NCBI GenBank assembly: GCA_030533445.1
Contig: CM060082.1
Span: forward strand, 35,217,317-35,281,316
Length of the DNA stretch: 64,000 bases
Source: Cyprinodon diabolis
Lineage: Eukaryota > Chordata > Actinopteri > Cyprinodontiformes > Cyprinodontidae
Direction: 5' to 3'
Shown: piece by piece, positions 25,016 to 40,306 of the stretch
How positions within the stretch are numbered: position 1 is the stretch's first letter
How the letters are laid out: every line of letters begins with the position of its first letter
The notes under the pieces: model-generated
Told to the model about the DNA's origin: nothing
Seen by the model: the letters and a program-made list of their open reading frames with translations, nothing else
Databases searched by the model: none
Program-made: the position numbers and the translations under genes

Positions 25016-25753
25016 CCCTATCTTTTCAGAAATCATTTCTTACTTAAAAGCCCAAACATGAGCCATCTCAGAAATTTTGTGACTTTTTCTTTTCTTTTTT
25101 TTTTTTAACAAACCCTCATAAGCTTTAGAGATGATGTAAAAAAAAATGTAACGTCACTGAGGTAGCTCTACTACTGACAGCTGTCAGTTGGGGTGATTTT
25201 GGCATGCAATGATCTCTGTAGAGACTTTCTAGATATACTGTATCCTACTGACAGCCCTAGAAACCCACTGAGGAATAGTTTGTGTCATTGACATTGCCAA
25301 ATCATTCATCAAATTTGAATACAGCAGACAAATTTCACTGGAGGTACAAAGTAGCAATGACAGAGAAAAAATATTATTACTATTATCAATTATCACTATA
25401 ATGCACTAACATAGTTCAGTATTGTTTGGTATATACAGTGCAACCAAAGATTATTTTTTCCAGAACTAATTAATAGCAGCTCAAAATGGCTCACTCAGCT
25501 GGTGTCTTTTCCCACTACAACATGGGTGCTTAGTAAGACCAGCTGTCTTTTGGATAATCCACCATGTGTTGCACAGGACATCTCACCAACATTTGGAATG
25601 GGTGTCGCCATGTTGACACCTCTACAGGCTCTCCTTGGACCAGCCACAGATGTCTGATGTGGTTGTTTGCGGCTTCTCATTTGGCTGGTGCATGAAGTCT
25701 ATTATAAAGTTTCTCCTCCATCAGTCTTGGAAACTCCATCTTCTTTTCAGCTG

Positions 25754-25815
25754 CACTCCTTCTTCCTCTATTCAGTTCTCTGGATTCAGTTCTCTGAATA
25801 GAGGAAGAAGGAGTG
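25754..25815. repeat. Perfect 22-bp inverted repeat (hairpin)
   Basis: Arms 25754-25775 and 25794-25815 are exact reverse complements (purine-rich against pyrimidine-rich) around an 18-nt loop. ATTCAGTTCTCTG is also directly repeated across the loop. Confidence 0.9.
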
Positions 25816-26120
25816 TTCTCTCAACTTCCTGTAGGGTCCACTTATTTTTCTTTGTCCTTAACTACTTTCAGTAATATGATACTAATTCCACAGTTATTAA
25901 ACAGATCAAATAAATACTCAAAGAAGAGTATTCTAACGTAAACAAATTAGTCACAGTCAGAGAACCTGTAGAGGCCATTGAGAAAGTTTTTTTTTTTTTT
26001 TACCAACATTTTCTATCAATCTTTTCCCACTTGATTCGTCACAGGGGGCTGGGGCAACACAGGGGCTGCATCCTCTGAGGGCTGCATTTGTAGACCGATT
26101 ATGTCACGGCGACGCTCTGA

Positions 26121-27251
26121 CAGTGTTGTGCCTGAATGCGTTCATTGAACGAAAGTTCATGAACTCGTTCATATTTTGGGCGAACGTGAACTGAACGTAC
26201 TGTATTACTGCCTGATGAACGTTATTGTGAACTCGTTCATTCTGGTGTCTGTGAACGGCACGCTCTCTCAGTTCAACTCCGTTCAATAGGTTGCCAGATT
26301 TCTATAGAGCCCTCCAGGCGAAAACCCGGCTAAATCACACCGTAAACAGGCCTTAATATGTAGCGGGAAAAAGACCCAATCTGGCAACACCAGCTAGCAG
26401 TGTCGTAGCCTACAGCCGCGTGCGTCATCAAAACAAAATGCAGCGTGGAAGCCACAGCAGCATGGAGGCGACTGTGGAGGCGACAAAGCAGCAGTATGAT
26501 CACTTAAAACAGTTTTATGACCAGGTGGTCGGTGAGGATGATGGAAACAATCTTACATTTCTGTGCAAATTTTGCCCGCCGGCTTTCAGTAAAAAAATCC
26601 GCACTTCAGTAACCTTAAATTCCTACCTCAGCCTGGTCCCTCAGTTTGTGTTAGTAAAATGTTGTTGAGGGTTTTACTATTCATGTAAACCTGCCTGGTA
26701 TAATTTTCAAGGATTCCAGTATTCCTTTTAGTATGTACTGAAATGGAATTTCAAATTGAAAAAATTATTAAAAAAACATTTGCACCTTAAAGACTACTTT
26801 CCAGTTTTTCTTTTAATAATAATTCCTCATAAAAGAAGACAAATCAAGCAGCACATTTTTCCTGATGTTTTTGAGAATATACTAGGGGTGAAAGCTGCAG
26901 CTGCTACTAGTGTGAAGTGAATTTACAGCAACAATGGGGAAATGATGTCCCCTCAATGCTAATGTAAACCCTGGTTGGATAAGGATTCAAAACTGGATAT
27001 GAAGATGAAATCTGACGCACAGTTTCAGTGTTACAACTGATAAAATAATTGCTGTCTGTGGTTCTACAGTAGGCTATGGTGTAATTGAGCAATATATGAA
27101 AAAAAAAGAACTATGAACTAGTTCATTTTTTGGAACTGTGAACTTAGTTCAAAATTTTGAATTATGAACTATGAATTGAACTAGTTCATTTTAAAATGTG
27201 TGAACTGAACTTTGAACTAGTTCACGTAGAAAGAGAACTTTCCCAACACTG
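26121..27251 (+). mobile_element. Non-autonomous hAT element
   Basis: A 1131-bp unit with termini CAGTGTTG...CCAACACTG and a perfect 8-bp target duplication CGCTCTGA (26113-26120, 27252-27259). Both the length of the duplication and the CAGTG ends are hAT hallmarks. Both subterminal regions are packed with GAAC/GTTC motifs in both orientations, probable transposase-binding repeats. The interior retains a short BED-finger-like exon but no catalytic domain, so it would need a transposase in trans. Confidence 0.9.
26420..26668 (+). pseudogene. hAT transposase N-terminal (BED-finger) remnant
   Basis: The open frame (82 codons; the likely original start is the second Met, MQRGSHSSMEATVEATKQQ) contains a short acidic stretch and then TFLCKFCPP, the first CxxC of a BED zinc finger. 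The following KKIRTSVTLNS resembles the TSATSNSNLRSH segment that normally leads to the two His residues, but these are missing because the frame diverges. It is part of the transposase's DNA-binding N-terminus kept after internal deletion. Confidence 0.6.
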
Positions 27252-28199
27252 CGCTCTGAAGGGTGTCCCAATCCACCAATCCTCCTCAGGATCCTTCAGA
27301 TGTGGCGGACGATTGCTTCCTTCATCAGGCCGATCTGTAGGAGGGATCAGGAGTATCATTCATGCTGTGAGACAACTGGGTGGTGTTCCCTCCCTCATCC
27401 GGGAAGGCGCCTGATTCCCGGCTGAGAGCATTAAACCTACCATTGGAAGTTAAACAAATAACTCATTCAGATAATACCGAAATGCTTATGTTTGTTTTAT
27501 TTATGACTTTTATTTGTTATTCCATGAATATTTATTGAAATTACAGCTAAGGTTCAGAACAAGATACTTTTATTTATCTCTACTGGAAGTATGGGACTAA
27601 TAATTGCTGTTGCTCATCTTAACATGCCTGCAGCTACAGTACAAGTGCTGTAGTCCCTCAAGGATTAAATAAACAAAAAAACTGGAACAAGTAGTCAGGA
27701 TCCAGCCAAAACTATTTAATTTGTTTTTATTACAGAAGCAATAGTTTTACTTAGGAAATCATAAAAACACAAAACCCTGAAAGTATGTCCTGTTTGTTGA
27801 AATCTACCCCTATAAATGAAAATAGAGATCCCTTACATTCATCTAAGTAATAAGACATGAAAGTTTTACTTTAAACTTTGTCATATGATGTATATTTTAC
27901 TTTTATTTTTTTTCTAAGACGTGTGTTTTGATAACTAATATATACTGTATGTCAGGATAAAATAATATTTATAAAGGATAATGTTCTGACCTCATAGCTG
28001 TCACAGTTCCTAGGACAAGCCAAAGTTATGCTGAGTTGAGTATAGGACTGCTGCGGAAGCTAGACTTTCCAAATTCTAAGTTTATCACTCCTGGCCTTTG
28101 TTTGTTTTTGAGATCTTTGAATGATTTATATGCTGAAATAGACACACCCAGAGGCATGCAGCTATGCAAATTTAAGACAATATAGAGACATTACTAAAC

Positions 28200-28335
28200 C
28201 TAACAATGAACCCATGCATGCACGGGGATAATATGCAAGCTCCATTCAGAACGTCCCAAGGCCAATGATTGAACCCAGGACCTTCATGCTGGAAGGCAAC
28301 AGGTCTACACACTGTACCACTGTGCTACCCCACCT
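28200..28335 (+). repeat. Interspersed repeat family A, fragment
   Basis: Contains the signature GAACCCATGCATGCACGGGG, then ATGCAAGCTCCATTCAGAA and CCCAGGACCTTC, ending in CACTGTACCACTGTGCTACC. It matches the right half of the copy at 30490-30825. Confidence 0.7.
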
Positions 28336-30489
28336 CATAAGCAATATTTTATTACATGCTTTAACATCTCACTATATGATCTGAAACAAGCTAAATCCCT
28401 TAGGCATAGGCAACTGCCATTTAGGATGAAGATTGAATCGTTTCAGAGTAACTCATGCTATAGCAGCGTTTTGAAGTTTAAAAATGACTCGTGTTGTAAG
28501 CAGTAGTTCCTGTAAAATGTTGAGAATTTATAATGAAATTAATTATCAGATTAGAACATTTCATTGTTTCTTTTACTTTACTCAGAAAACTTTTATTTCC
28601 TTCCTCAGTTTGCCTCATTACTGAGATGACCGAGCTAGGCTGTAATTTTCTATGCCCTTTGGAACCTTTAGTCTCTCATGTTTCACCACCAAACTGGAAG
28701 CACTCCATGGGCGATTGTAGAGTGAGGAGTTCATGCACTCGTTACGAGTGATGCTGCCAAATCCTGTACCCTTTTGTTCAGTCCTGGAATGACTTGCTGG
28801 CTTGAAGAGTTCGACAAGCTGCAGTGTTTCATGTGTGACTTTAACCTTTGGAAAATTTCCATGGTCCTAAAAGACGCCCTATACCTCAGATGACCCTCAG
28901 AATGGAATGGGAAAGGAAAATCATTTTTGCACTGTGGTGCTCCTCAGTATGACTCACTCGGACCAGATGAGAAGGGAACTTCCAGTCTCTCTCTTCATTT
29001 AGTACCTCCTGTCTTTTTCGTTTTCTCTCTACATTGACATTTTCACAGTGTGATGAGAGCCTGAGTAAAATATATATCCTATGTTTTGATCCTATGTTTT
29101 CTACCTTGGAACAATATCAAATGACAAAATTGAAGTGCCATAAAATAAAGCAAATAGAATTCTATTAGTAAACTCAATAGTTAGTAAACTAATAAACTCA
29201 ATAATAGCATGCATGTAGTTGTAAGTAATCATTGTTGATATTATTTTGCTAGTTGGGTATGTCTGTGCTAATATTTTATTCCTTGAAAGGCCCTGGTGCT
29301 TAAAAAAAAATCATCTTACAAGCACCTCTCTAAAAAATAATGCTTCGTCTTCTCACTCCATCATTCTAACAGTGCAGAGTCTTACTGATATCTGTTCCAT
29401 CTTCTGGGCTGGCACTTCACCTGCACTCATCTGTTCCAATACGTATCCATTACATAAACCCAGGACAGAGATTTGTCTCTTATTCAGTGTGACAAAGCAT
29501 TATCTGCTTTACAGTGCCTTGGAGTAGACTGAGTAATAAAAACATGCTACAGCTGCTTGGTGTGATTTATCTAACATACATCTATCCTGTTCAATGTTGT
29601 GCTGAACAGAGAAGTATGGTTAAATCATTTGCTCATGACACACCAGCCCTACCCAGAGTTTCGGCATTACATCTTGCATAACATATCTGTCCTGTATGTG
29701 AGCTGGTTCTGGGAAAATCAACTGAGAGAAAACTCTAAAATAAGAGTAAAATAAAAACCTCTGTATGAATAAATAGCAGTGCAAACATAGCTATTCTGTG
29801 AGGGCCCCAATACATATTACTATCGGCGCATATCATGTTTGAAACATATTTTACAAGTCACTTATATAATTTTTCTTAGAAGGAACTTTAGCCTAACCAT
29901 AGTTTGCTTCTAGCAGTCTCTCTTATGGTTCTCCCCTTTTGGGACTCAGTTATCAGTTATTCTGTTTTGTTAATCTTTTATTATGTTATATTTAAGCAGT
30001 CTTTAGTTACTCTCTGTTGTCCCCTTGTGCCTATCTTCTTTCCCCTAGTTCCCTTCTAGCCTCTAGCATCCACACCCGCTCCATATCAGTTGATTACCCC
30101 AGTCTTTGTTCTGTCCCCCATATATACTCTCCTTGTGCAGTTCTTCAGGGCTGGTTCCATGCTGTTTGATCTGAAGTCTCAGATCCAACAACTAGAGCTG
30201 AGTTTTCAGTCTATCAACAAACACATCTTGAAAGACTCCCGCTAATACAGTATGTACGTCTCGTAACCACCAGCAGGTCAGACCAGTGACATGCCAGCAG
30301 TGTTTTTTGGGGCGGGACATGTAGGAATGATGACAGTCAGAAGGGCCTTGCTGGGGCATTACAAACAAGGCTTTGCTGGAGGACTCACCTGTCGATACCA
30401 CAATTTACTCGGTTTAAGCTAAAAAGGCGACAAATTCTTGTTTAAAAATGCACATTTTCACAATTTGCAAATCCTTTGACTTTTTCACC

Positions 30490-30825
30490 ATTCAACATCC
30501 ATCCATTTTCTTCCCTCTAGTCCTTGTCAGTTTTGCTGTGGGGCCGGTGCCTATCTCCAGTAGTCTATGGGCGACATAGAGACACGCAAAGACACACAGC
30601 CATGCGCACACACACTCACACTGAAGGACAATTTAGAGAGGCCAGTTAACCCCACACGTTTTGAGTGGTGGAAGGAAGCTGGAGTACCCGAAGTGAACCC
30701 ATGCATGCATGGGGAGAACATGCAAACTCCATGCAGAAAGACCGAAAGCCAGGAATCAAACCCAGAACCTTCTTGGTGCAAGGCAACAGTGCTTTCCACT
30801 GCTCCACCGTTTATCATGTTATATT
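30490..30825 (+). repeat. Interspersed repeat family A, longest copy
   Basis: A ~335-bp unit beginning with CATCCATCCATTTTC and running through GACATAGAGACACG, GGACAATTTAGAGAGGCCAG, GGGGAGAACATGCAAACTCC and CACTGCTCCACCG. This motif set is a common dispersed repeat in teleosts, probably a LINE 3' tail. The parent element is not identifiable here. Confidence 0.7.
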
Positions 30826-31279
30826 TTATTTAATAATGATATTTGCAGTCTGACTTGATGAAAATTCTCCTGTAAAACTAGGCTCTTACCCAAAGGGGGC
30901 ATTAAACATTTTTATTTTAAAACACTCAGGTTAATCAGATGCTCACCTGAACTCCTTTTGTCAATGACAAGTTGCACTGTAAGTTCTTCATCCTCATCCT
31001 GCCTCAGAACCTTAGGCCACCCTCTGGGGAAAGCATAATTAGTTGGTTGTATTTCATTCTGTTGTTCATTATCTGTTTCGTTTAATCAAAGGTGATCTAC
31101 AATCTTTTTCACCTGCTTATTTTTTTTTATTCTACACAAATTGGTACAATTATTTTCTCTTCTCCTCTGGCTTCATCTTCTTCACGTAAAAATCATACCT
31201 ACTGTTGTATGCAGTTCTGTTCCCAATTGCTCCTCCCTCTGGCACACGCAAACAAATCTGGTGGCACAAACATACGTTT

Positions 31280-32131
31280 TGTTGGGATCCTGAGGCTTGT
31301 CACCAGAGGGCCCAGAGGATCCCTTCCTGATTGTTTGTTTTTCTGTTTGGTTCTGGAGTGCTGTCTACCTTCCTCCACTAGAGGGTGTACTGGATCTCCT
31401 GAACCTGGAGCTGTCTTCACCAGCTGATTCTCATCTGCTCATCAGGGGACCAGTATTTAAGTGGACTGTGGACAACACTCCGACGCCAGAGTGTTTGTTA
31501 ATCACGGTACAGCAACCCTGAGCCAACCAGCCTGTCTGATTCTCTGACTCCACTGTAACCAGAACCAGAACCTGATCAGTTGTGTCTTCTCTGCTTCTAG
31601 GAAGAAACCTGACTGAACCCTGGGACTCTGGAGGAGTCTCCATTGCCGAACTCTGCCTGCCGCATCTCAGGAGCTCTGGAGGAGCTCATCGTCTGAAGCC
31701 TGCCAACCAGCTCTTGACTAAACCCTGGAAACTCTGGAAGAGTCTCCCTTGCTGAAATCTGCTTGCCGCATCTCAGGAGCTCAGGAGGAGCTCATCATCA
31801 GAAACCTGCCTTCCTGCTCTTGGTAGCCAACCAGGAGATCTACAGCCGAATCTGCCTGCCTGTTCTCTAGGTGAGAACTTAGAGTAACCGAAGGACTGAG
31901 TCTCAGCTAGTGAGAAGCCTAGCCCTGCTGCTGCCTAGCCCTCTGCTAATCCCTCTGCCTCTGGACTCCTCTGGTTTCCTCTCTCAGCCTGAACCAAAGA
32001 CCAGAGTATCCTGTGTGACCAGCCTGGACTCATTCTGTATCAGTACAATAATCTGGATTGTGTGTTGAACGTTTCATCCAGTCTCCGTGGTGTTCTGTGT
32101 TTGGATTTAGCTTCCATAACCCAACATGACA
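31280..32131 (+). mobile_element. Solo LTR (probably Ty3/gypsy), copy B
   Basis: An 852-bp unit TGTTGGGATCC...AACCCAACATGACA with a perfect 5-bp target duplication CGTTT (31275-31279, 32132-32136). The ends form a short inverted repeat (TGTTGGG/CCCAACA). Internally it is pyrimidine-rich and includes a ~100-bp direct duplication (AACTCTGCCTGCCGCATCTCAGGAGCTC and similar at about 31650 and 31760). The ends match copy A at 2421. No retroviral-like coding region adjoins. Confidence 0.75.
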
Positions 32132-32141
32132 CGTTTACTTA

Positions 32142-32775
32142 GGCCCCGTCCACACGAAGTCAAAACGAACATGAAACGCTGATATTTTCCAAAACGTTTG
32201 CCGTAAAGACGGAGACGTAAAATAAATGTGATCGTCCACACGAATGTATGAAAACGCTGCAAAATGTATGCCAGGCCTGTAAGTGGCGCTGTGGTGCCAA
32301 AGCAAAAATAGGCGACGAAATGTTGGGCATGCGCACTAATATTTATACATGGTTGCCCTGCGGGTCCATTTTCGTGGTTCAGTCAAATTCAGGTGCTGAA
32401 CTATGTTGTTGATATTGCTCTGTTCTTCCTGGAGATATTCCAGAAGAAGAAGATTCTGTTGTAAGCCCGACAGCAGGGTGAGTAGCATTAGCAGCAACCA
32501 TTCAACACAGTACGGCGCCATTGTTGTTGTGATACTGTGTCGCGCATGCGTGTTTAGAGGCGACGCTATGACGCATGCGTGTAAAAAAAAAAATGCGGTT
32601 AGAGCGTAAAGATGGAAACGCGAAAACGGCGTTTCAAAATCTTCCCACTCTGAAGGCTGAATAAAAAAAAGATCGTTTACAGACCCCCGAAACGCCGGCT
32701 TCGTGTGGATGAGAGGCTGGTTTGGTGAAAAATTTGTGCGTTTAGGCCAGGGTTCGTCTTCGTGTGGACGGGGCC
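32142..32775 (-). mobile_element. Non-autonomous PIF/Harbinger-like element
   Basis: A 634-bp unit with inverted termini GGCCCCGTCCACACGAAG / CTTCGTGTGGACGGGGCC and a 3-bp TTA duplication (32139-32141, 32776-32778), which is the target size and sequence of PIF/Harbinger elements. It carries a minus-strand transposase-like N-terminus. It lies only 5 bp beyond the target duplication of the solo LTR, so two insertions hit almost the same spot. Confidence 0.7.
32336..32521 (-). pseudogene. Harbinger-like transposase N-terminal remnant
   Basis: From ATG at 32521 (context ACAATGGCGCC) 61 codons run to a stop at 32336: MAPYCVEWLLLMLLTLLSG, a leucine-rich start, an LEYLQEEQ helix-like stretch, and then PRKWTRRA, where HARBI1-type transposases have an RRRWWVRP-like motif. 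The catalytic part is absent. Assignment rests on that motif's placement plus the TTA duplication and terminal repeats, so it is tentative. Confidence 0.45.
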
Positions 32776-32778
32776 TTA

Positions 32779-34441
32779 AAGTAGGGCTGTCCGCACCACT
32801 TCTGCACCTGTTATTAATTACACATATTCGTTTGATGTTCAGAATGTGGTTCAAAATGTAACTTGTTTTATTTGTAGTTTGTGCTTTGGATCATTATTTG
32901 ATGATGGACTGATTGAAATCTGCCTGCTATTATATGTTATCCCTTTAAAAGGATAAACTTTTGAGGCAGCACACTTCATCCCTTTTGCAAGGACTGCAGT
33001 GCAGCCACTGGGTTACACTCGATCAAACACTGAGCTCAGCATTTGCACCATGAGTCACTACACGTCTGATGCATTTGGACTCGCTCTATATTGATCACAG
33101 TTTCCAGTTTAGCAGACAAACTCAGACACAAATCCAGAACAGTCTGGCTATCGAGTTTCCATATTCACTCTAACATGGATCTGGCCATTGATTGTGTTGC
33201 TTTCTATCAGTACTAATAAATACCTCTTTTCCCTCAGTTTTTCCTGTGTTTGCTGTCTCCTGTCATAGATCCCCAGTACTGTGTTTATCTTCTATTTGGT
33301 GAAAGTGGTACCACCTGTGCATGTTTTTTTAAATAATGATTAAATATACGATGTATATATATATATATGTATATATACATCGTATTTTTAATCATTATTT
33401 AAAAAACATGTACATACAGGTTGTAATTCACAGTTATACTGGTTCCATGTGACATAAAGTTATCATTCTAATGCTACTCTTATTTAACCTAACTCTGTAA
33501 AAGGATTTTGACTGCCTTATGTGTATGAAAACGTTTCCTGTAATTCCTAATGTATAATTTGTACAAGGTTCTTTATCTTGTTGGAAGTATGGTAACACAC
33601 ATGTGCGAGTCGAGGGAATGAAAAGAATTTGATTGTTGCGCATAGGCAAAAGAAGGATTATGTTTATAGACAAGATAAGACACTTACTTATACTAAAGTA
33701 TTTTTTATAAATATGTTCCCTAAGCAAAAAACAGCTTAACAAAAAATACAAAACATTTGACATTAGCTTCAGACCTACACATTTAGGGAGCTTTCTGCAG
33801 TCACAATCCAAAAAGAGAGAGGCATACTGGACCCAGACTTGGTTATTTTAAGAATTATTTTCAGTAATTTTTTTAAGACATCCATCAGGGTATTGATACA
33901 GTGAAATAAATTATTTTGATATTTTGGGATTATGGGTTTGTGACTGGAGCTGAGATTATGGGAAAGTGGGATTTCTGTATTTTGTGTTCATCTACTGTTC
34001 TTATGGTCGACGGTTTGGAAAAAGTGGATAAGATTTAAAAAAAAAATGATGAAACACGGCAATGAAAAAAGTGCAGGCAAAGGTGATGCCTTTTCTACTG
34101 TCAGAAAAAGCTGTGAAGTCTGCTGATTTTAAACATGAAGGCTTTTTATCCCTCTGGTAGGTATTTGTGAATGGTCTGACTAACAACCCATGTATTCCTA
34201 GAAAAGATGTATCATACAATTGCTGTATCTCAACAGGATGACAATGTATGCAATTCCTGTTTGGCACACAGTTTAGCTCATGGAAACAGGAAGGAGGGAG
34301 CCTGTGTATGCACACATACAGTGCTGCTGACCGAACATTTGATTCAGAGTATCACAAGGTTCATTCCCCTCCTATCCCAACTGCCTCACCGGATTTTCAT
34401 ATATACACACACCCACACACACATGCATATATATATATACT
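32779..34441. other. Unassigned; contains a large palindrome
   Basis: No gene is recognised. A near-perfect palindrome lies at 33320-33410 and a CA/TA tract at about 34403-34440. Confidence 0.4.
33320..33410. repeat. AT-rich near-perfect palindrome
   Basis: The arms (33320-33350 and 33381-33410) are reverse complements except for one extra T and one T/A change. They surround a TA-repeat core that is itself self-complementary. The whole 91 bp could extrude as a cruciform. Confidence 0.85.
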
Positions 34442-38689
<4,248 letters not shown>

Positions 38690-39137
38690 TTCAGCTACAA
38701 TTTTTCAAAGACAGATGGGCTGTAAAATTTTGCAGGGAAGGCGGGACATTCACATTTTCCATAGCATACTTAATGTAGTGTTTAATAAATCTGGCTGTAC
38801 AGACACTGCGACTCTGTCATTGGATATTGAGAAGGCCTTTGACAGGGTGGAATGGATGTATTTATTTGAGAGTCTGCAAAAGGTTGGTATGGGGAGAAAA
38901 TTTGACTCCTATATGCTGCTCCATGGGCTGAAGTTCTAACAAATGGGTTATTTTTATCACCCTTGAATTGCACCCATGGACAAGAAAGGGTTGCCCCCTT
39001 TACCCTGACTATAGAACGAATGTCTATGGTGATTAAAAAAAAAAAAGAAGAAGAAAAAACAGTCTTAATGGAATAAAGATAGGAAATACTGAACATTGCA
39101 TAGCCATCTATGCAGATGATGAAATTTTATTTGTAGT
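38690..39137 (+). mobile_element. L1-like LINE, 5' piece (reverse transcriptase)
   Basis: Frames contain FHSILNVVFNKSG, then TLSLDIEKAFDRVEWMYLF (motif A of L1-type RT). After a gap with an A-rich insertion come SLNGIKIGNTEHCIAIYADD and EILFV (motif C with the catalytic Asp pair, about 39105-39135). Coding similarity stops right after the YADD motif and resumes with the C-terminal RT region at 44392. The LINE is therefore interrupted by ~5.25 kb of other elements. Confidence 0.8.
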
Positions 39138-39640
39138 TACTAGTAAAAGTAACTATTGCGTTACTTTTGCGTTTCTCGCCCCCTTAAACCTCACCACCCA
39201 GCCCCCACCTTCTCGCCGTGTGTTTCCAAAGCCAGCTGAATAGAGCGGACGAAAAAGACAAGAACCTATAGAGAGTTTTGCATTTCTTGTAACTCATTGT
39301 AAATTACATCAGGGGGGAACGCCATGTGAAGTTTTTTAACAGGGCATTCAGATCTGGTGAGTATATGAAATTAATAACTGGGGATGTCTAATTCTGAAAT
39401 CCTTTGTGTTTAGGTGGTTATAGATACTGCAACATCTATCTATCCATCTATCTATCAAGATGTATACTCTATGTGTGACATAAAATATGGATCTCCATCC
39501 CTGCCACAAAGGCCATCAAATAATGTTTAAAATAAAAAATACAGAAGGTTGAAAAGTCAGAGTATCCATCCATCCATCCATCCATCCTTCCATCCATCCA
39601 TCCATCCATCCAGATTTCTCCCTTTCTCCATATAGGCTAA
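39138..39640. other. Unresolved segment with short tandem repeats
   Basis: Begins with GTTACTAGTAAAAGTAACTATTGCGTTACTT-like sequence reminiscent of another dispersed element. It then holds CTAT/CCAT tandem repeats at 39437-39459 and an ATCC tetranucleotide array at 39563-39612. No coding content is supported. Confidence 0.45.
39563..39612. repeat. ATCC tetranucleotide microsatellite
   Basis: About twelve CATC/ATCC units with one CTTC interruption. Confidence 0.95.
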
Positions 39641-40266
39641 CATTTGATCGTTCACGCTCTCCATAGTTCTCCTGTGGCGCGAGCACAGGGCGACTGTGGC
39701 GCGCCTTTAGCGACCATGCGCGTTGCCTGTCGCTTGCGCGGTGACTCGTGCCGCCTGCGCTGTGTGGAGATGCAGAGGAAACCGTTATGTGGTGGGGAAA
39801 CGCAGCTCGACGTAACACCGGTATTTCCATGTGGAAAACGCTGTTTTGCTGCTGGAGTCATGTGTTGTGGTGTTAGGAAAGTGACTTACCTGTCTTTTCT
39901 GTGTTCTCCTCAGGGTGTTTGGACAAATTCTTCCCTGGGGTCCAAAAACCATAGGTTTAGAGAGAGACTGGGGAAAATAAAGGGGGAGTTGTACACAGAA
40001 AATTTTCCTAAAAAAAAAAAAGTAAAGCATAAATGTGTATGTATATATTTTTGATTTAAATGTGTGTTTTTTGATGGAAGTGAGGGCATGTTCAATTTCA
40101 GGTAAATGGTTTAGTTCATCGGCTGTGCCTATTTAAGGCATACAGTATGTGTTTCATAGAGGCGGAATGCTGTGAAGCTGAATAAACCTGCTGATACTTC
40201 CACTTCACTTTACTTGACAATTTCATTTTCTCACTGGAAATCCAGTCGAGAGGTCGCCTGTTAACA
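39641..40266 (+). mobile_element. CpG-rich segment and presumed 5' LTR of Gmr1-like element
   Basis: The right end (GTTAACA, then ATT and a primer-binding site) is a clear LTR/internal boundary. Upstream features fit an LTR: a TATTTAAGG box near 40130 and AATAAA near 40182. The LTR's left end could not be fixed. The CpG-rich stretch at 39650-39800 may be its U3 or a separate insertion. Confidence 0.5.
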
Positions 40267-40268
40267 AT

Positions 40269-40286
40269 TGGTGTCAGGAGTGGGAT
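40269..40286 (+). promoter_or_regulatory. tRNA primer-binding site
   Basis: TGGTGTCAGGAGTGGGAT, three bases after the LTR end, is the usual form of a (-) strand primer site in this group of LTR retrotransposons. Confidence 0.75.
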
Positions 40287-40306
40287 TCCCATGCTACAGT
40301 GAAAAG

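Larger units (their letters stand above)
24167..26120. other. Mostly unassigned; contains a repeat fragment and a hairpin
   Basis: No gene is recognised. It holds an ATTT tetranucleotide run near 24248-24268, an interspersed-repeat fragment (24935-25015) and a perfect 22-bp hairpin (25754-25815). The last ~80 bp appear to be part of a further repeat into which the hAT element inserted. Confidence 0.4.
27252..31279. other. Mostly unassigned; two family A repeats
   Basis: The first ~170 bp continue the GC-rich repeat interrupted by the hAT element. The remainder is AT-rich without genes, apart from interspersed repeats at 28200-28335 and 30490-30825. Confidence 0.4.

Noticed and set aside
39563..39612. 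Regular tetranucleotide repeat resembling an array
   Set aside because: Simple ATCC microsatellite without spacers; not a CRISPR array or satellite.
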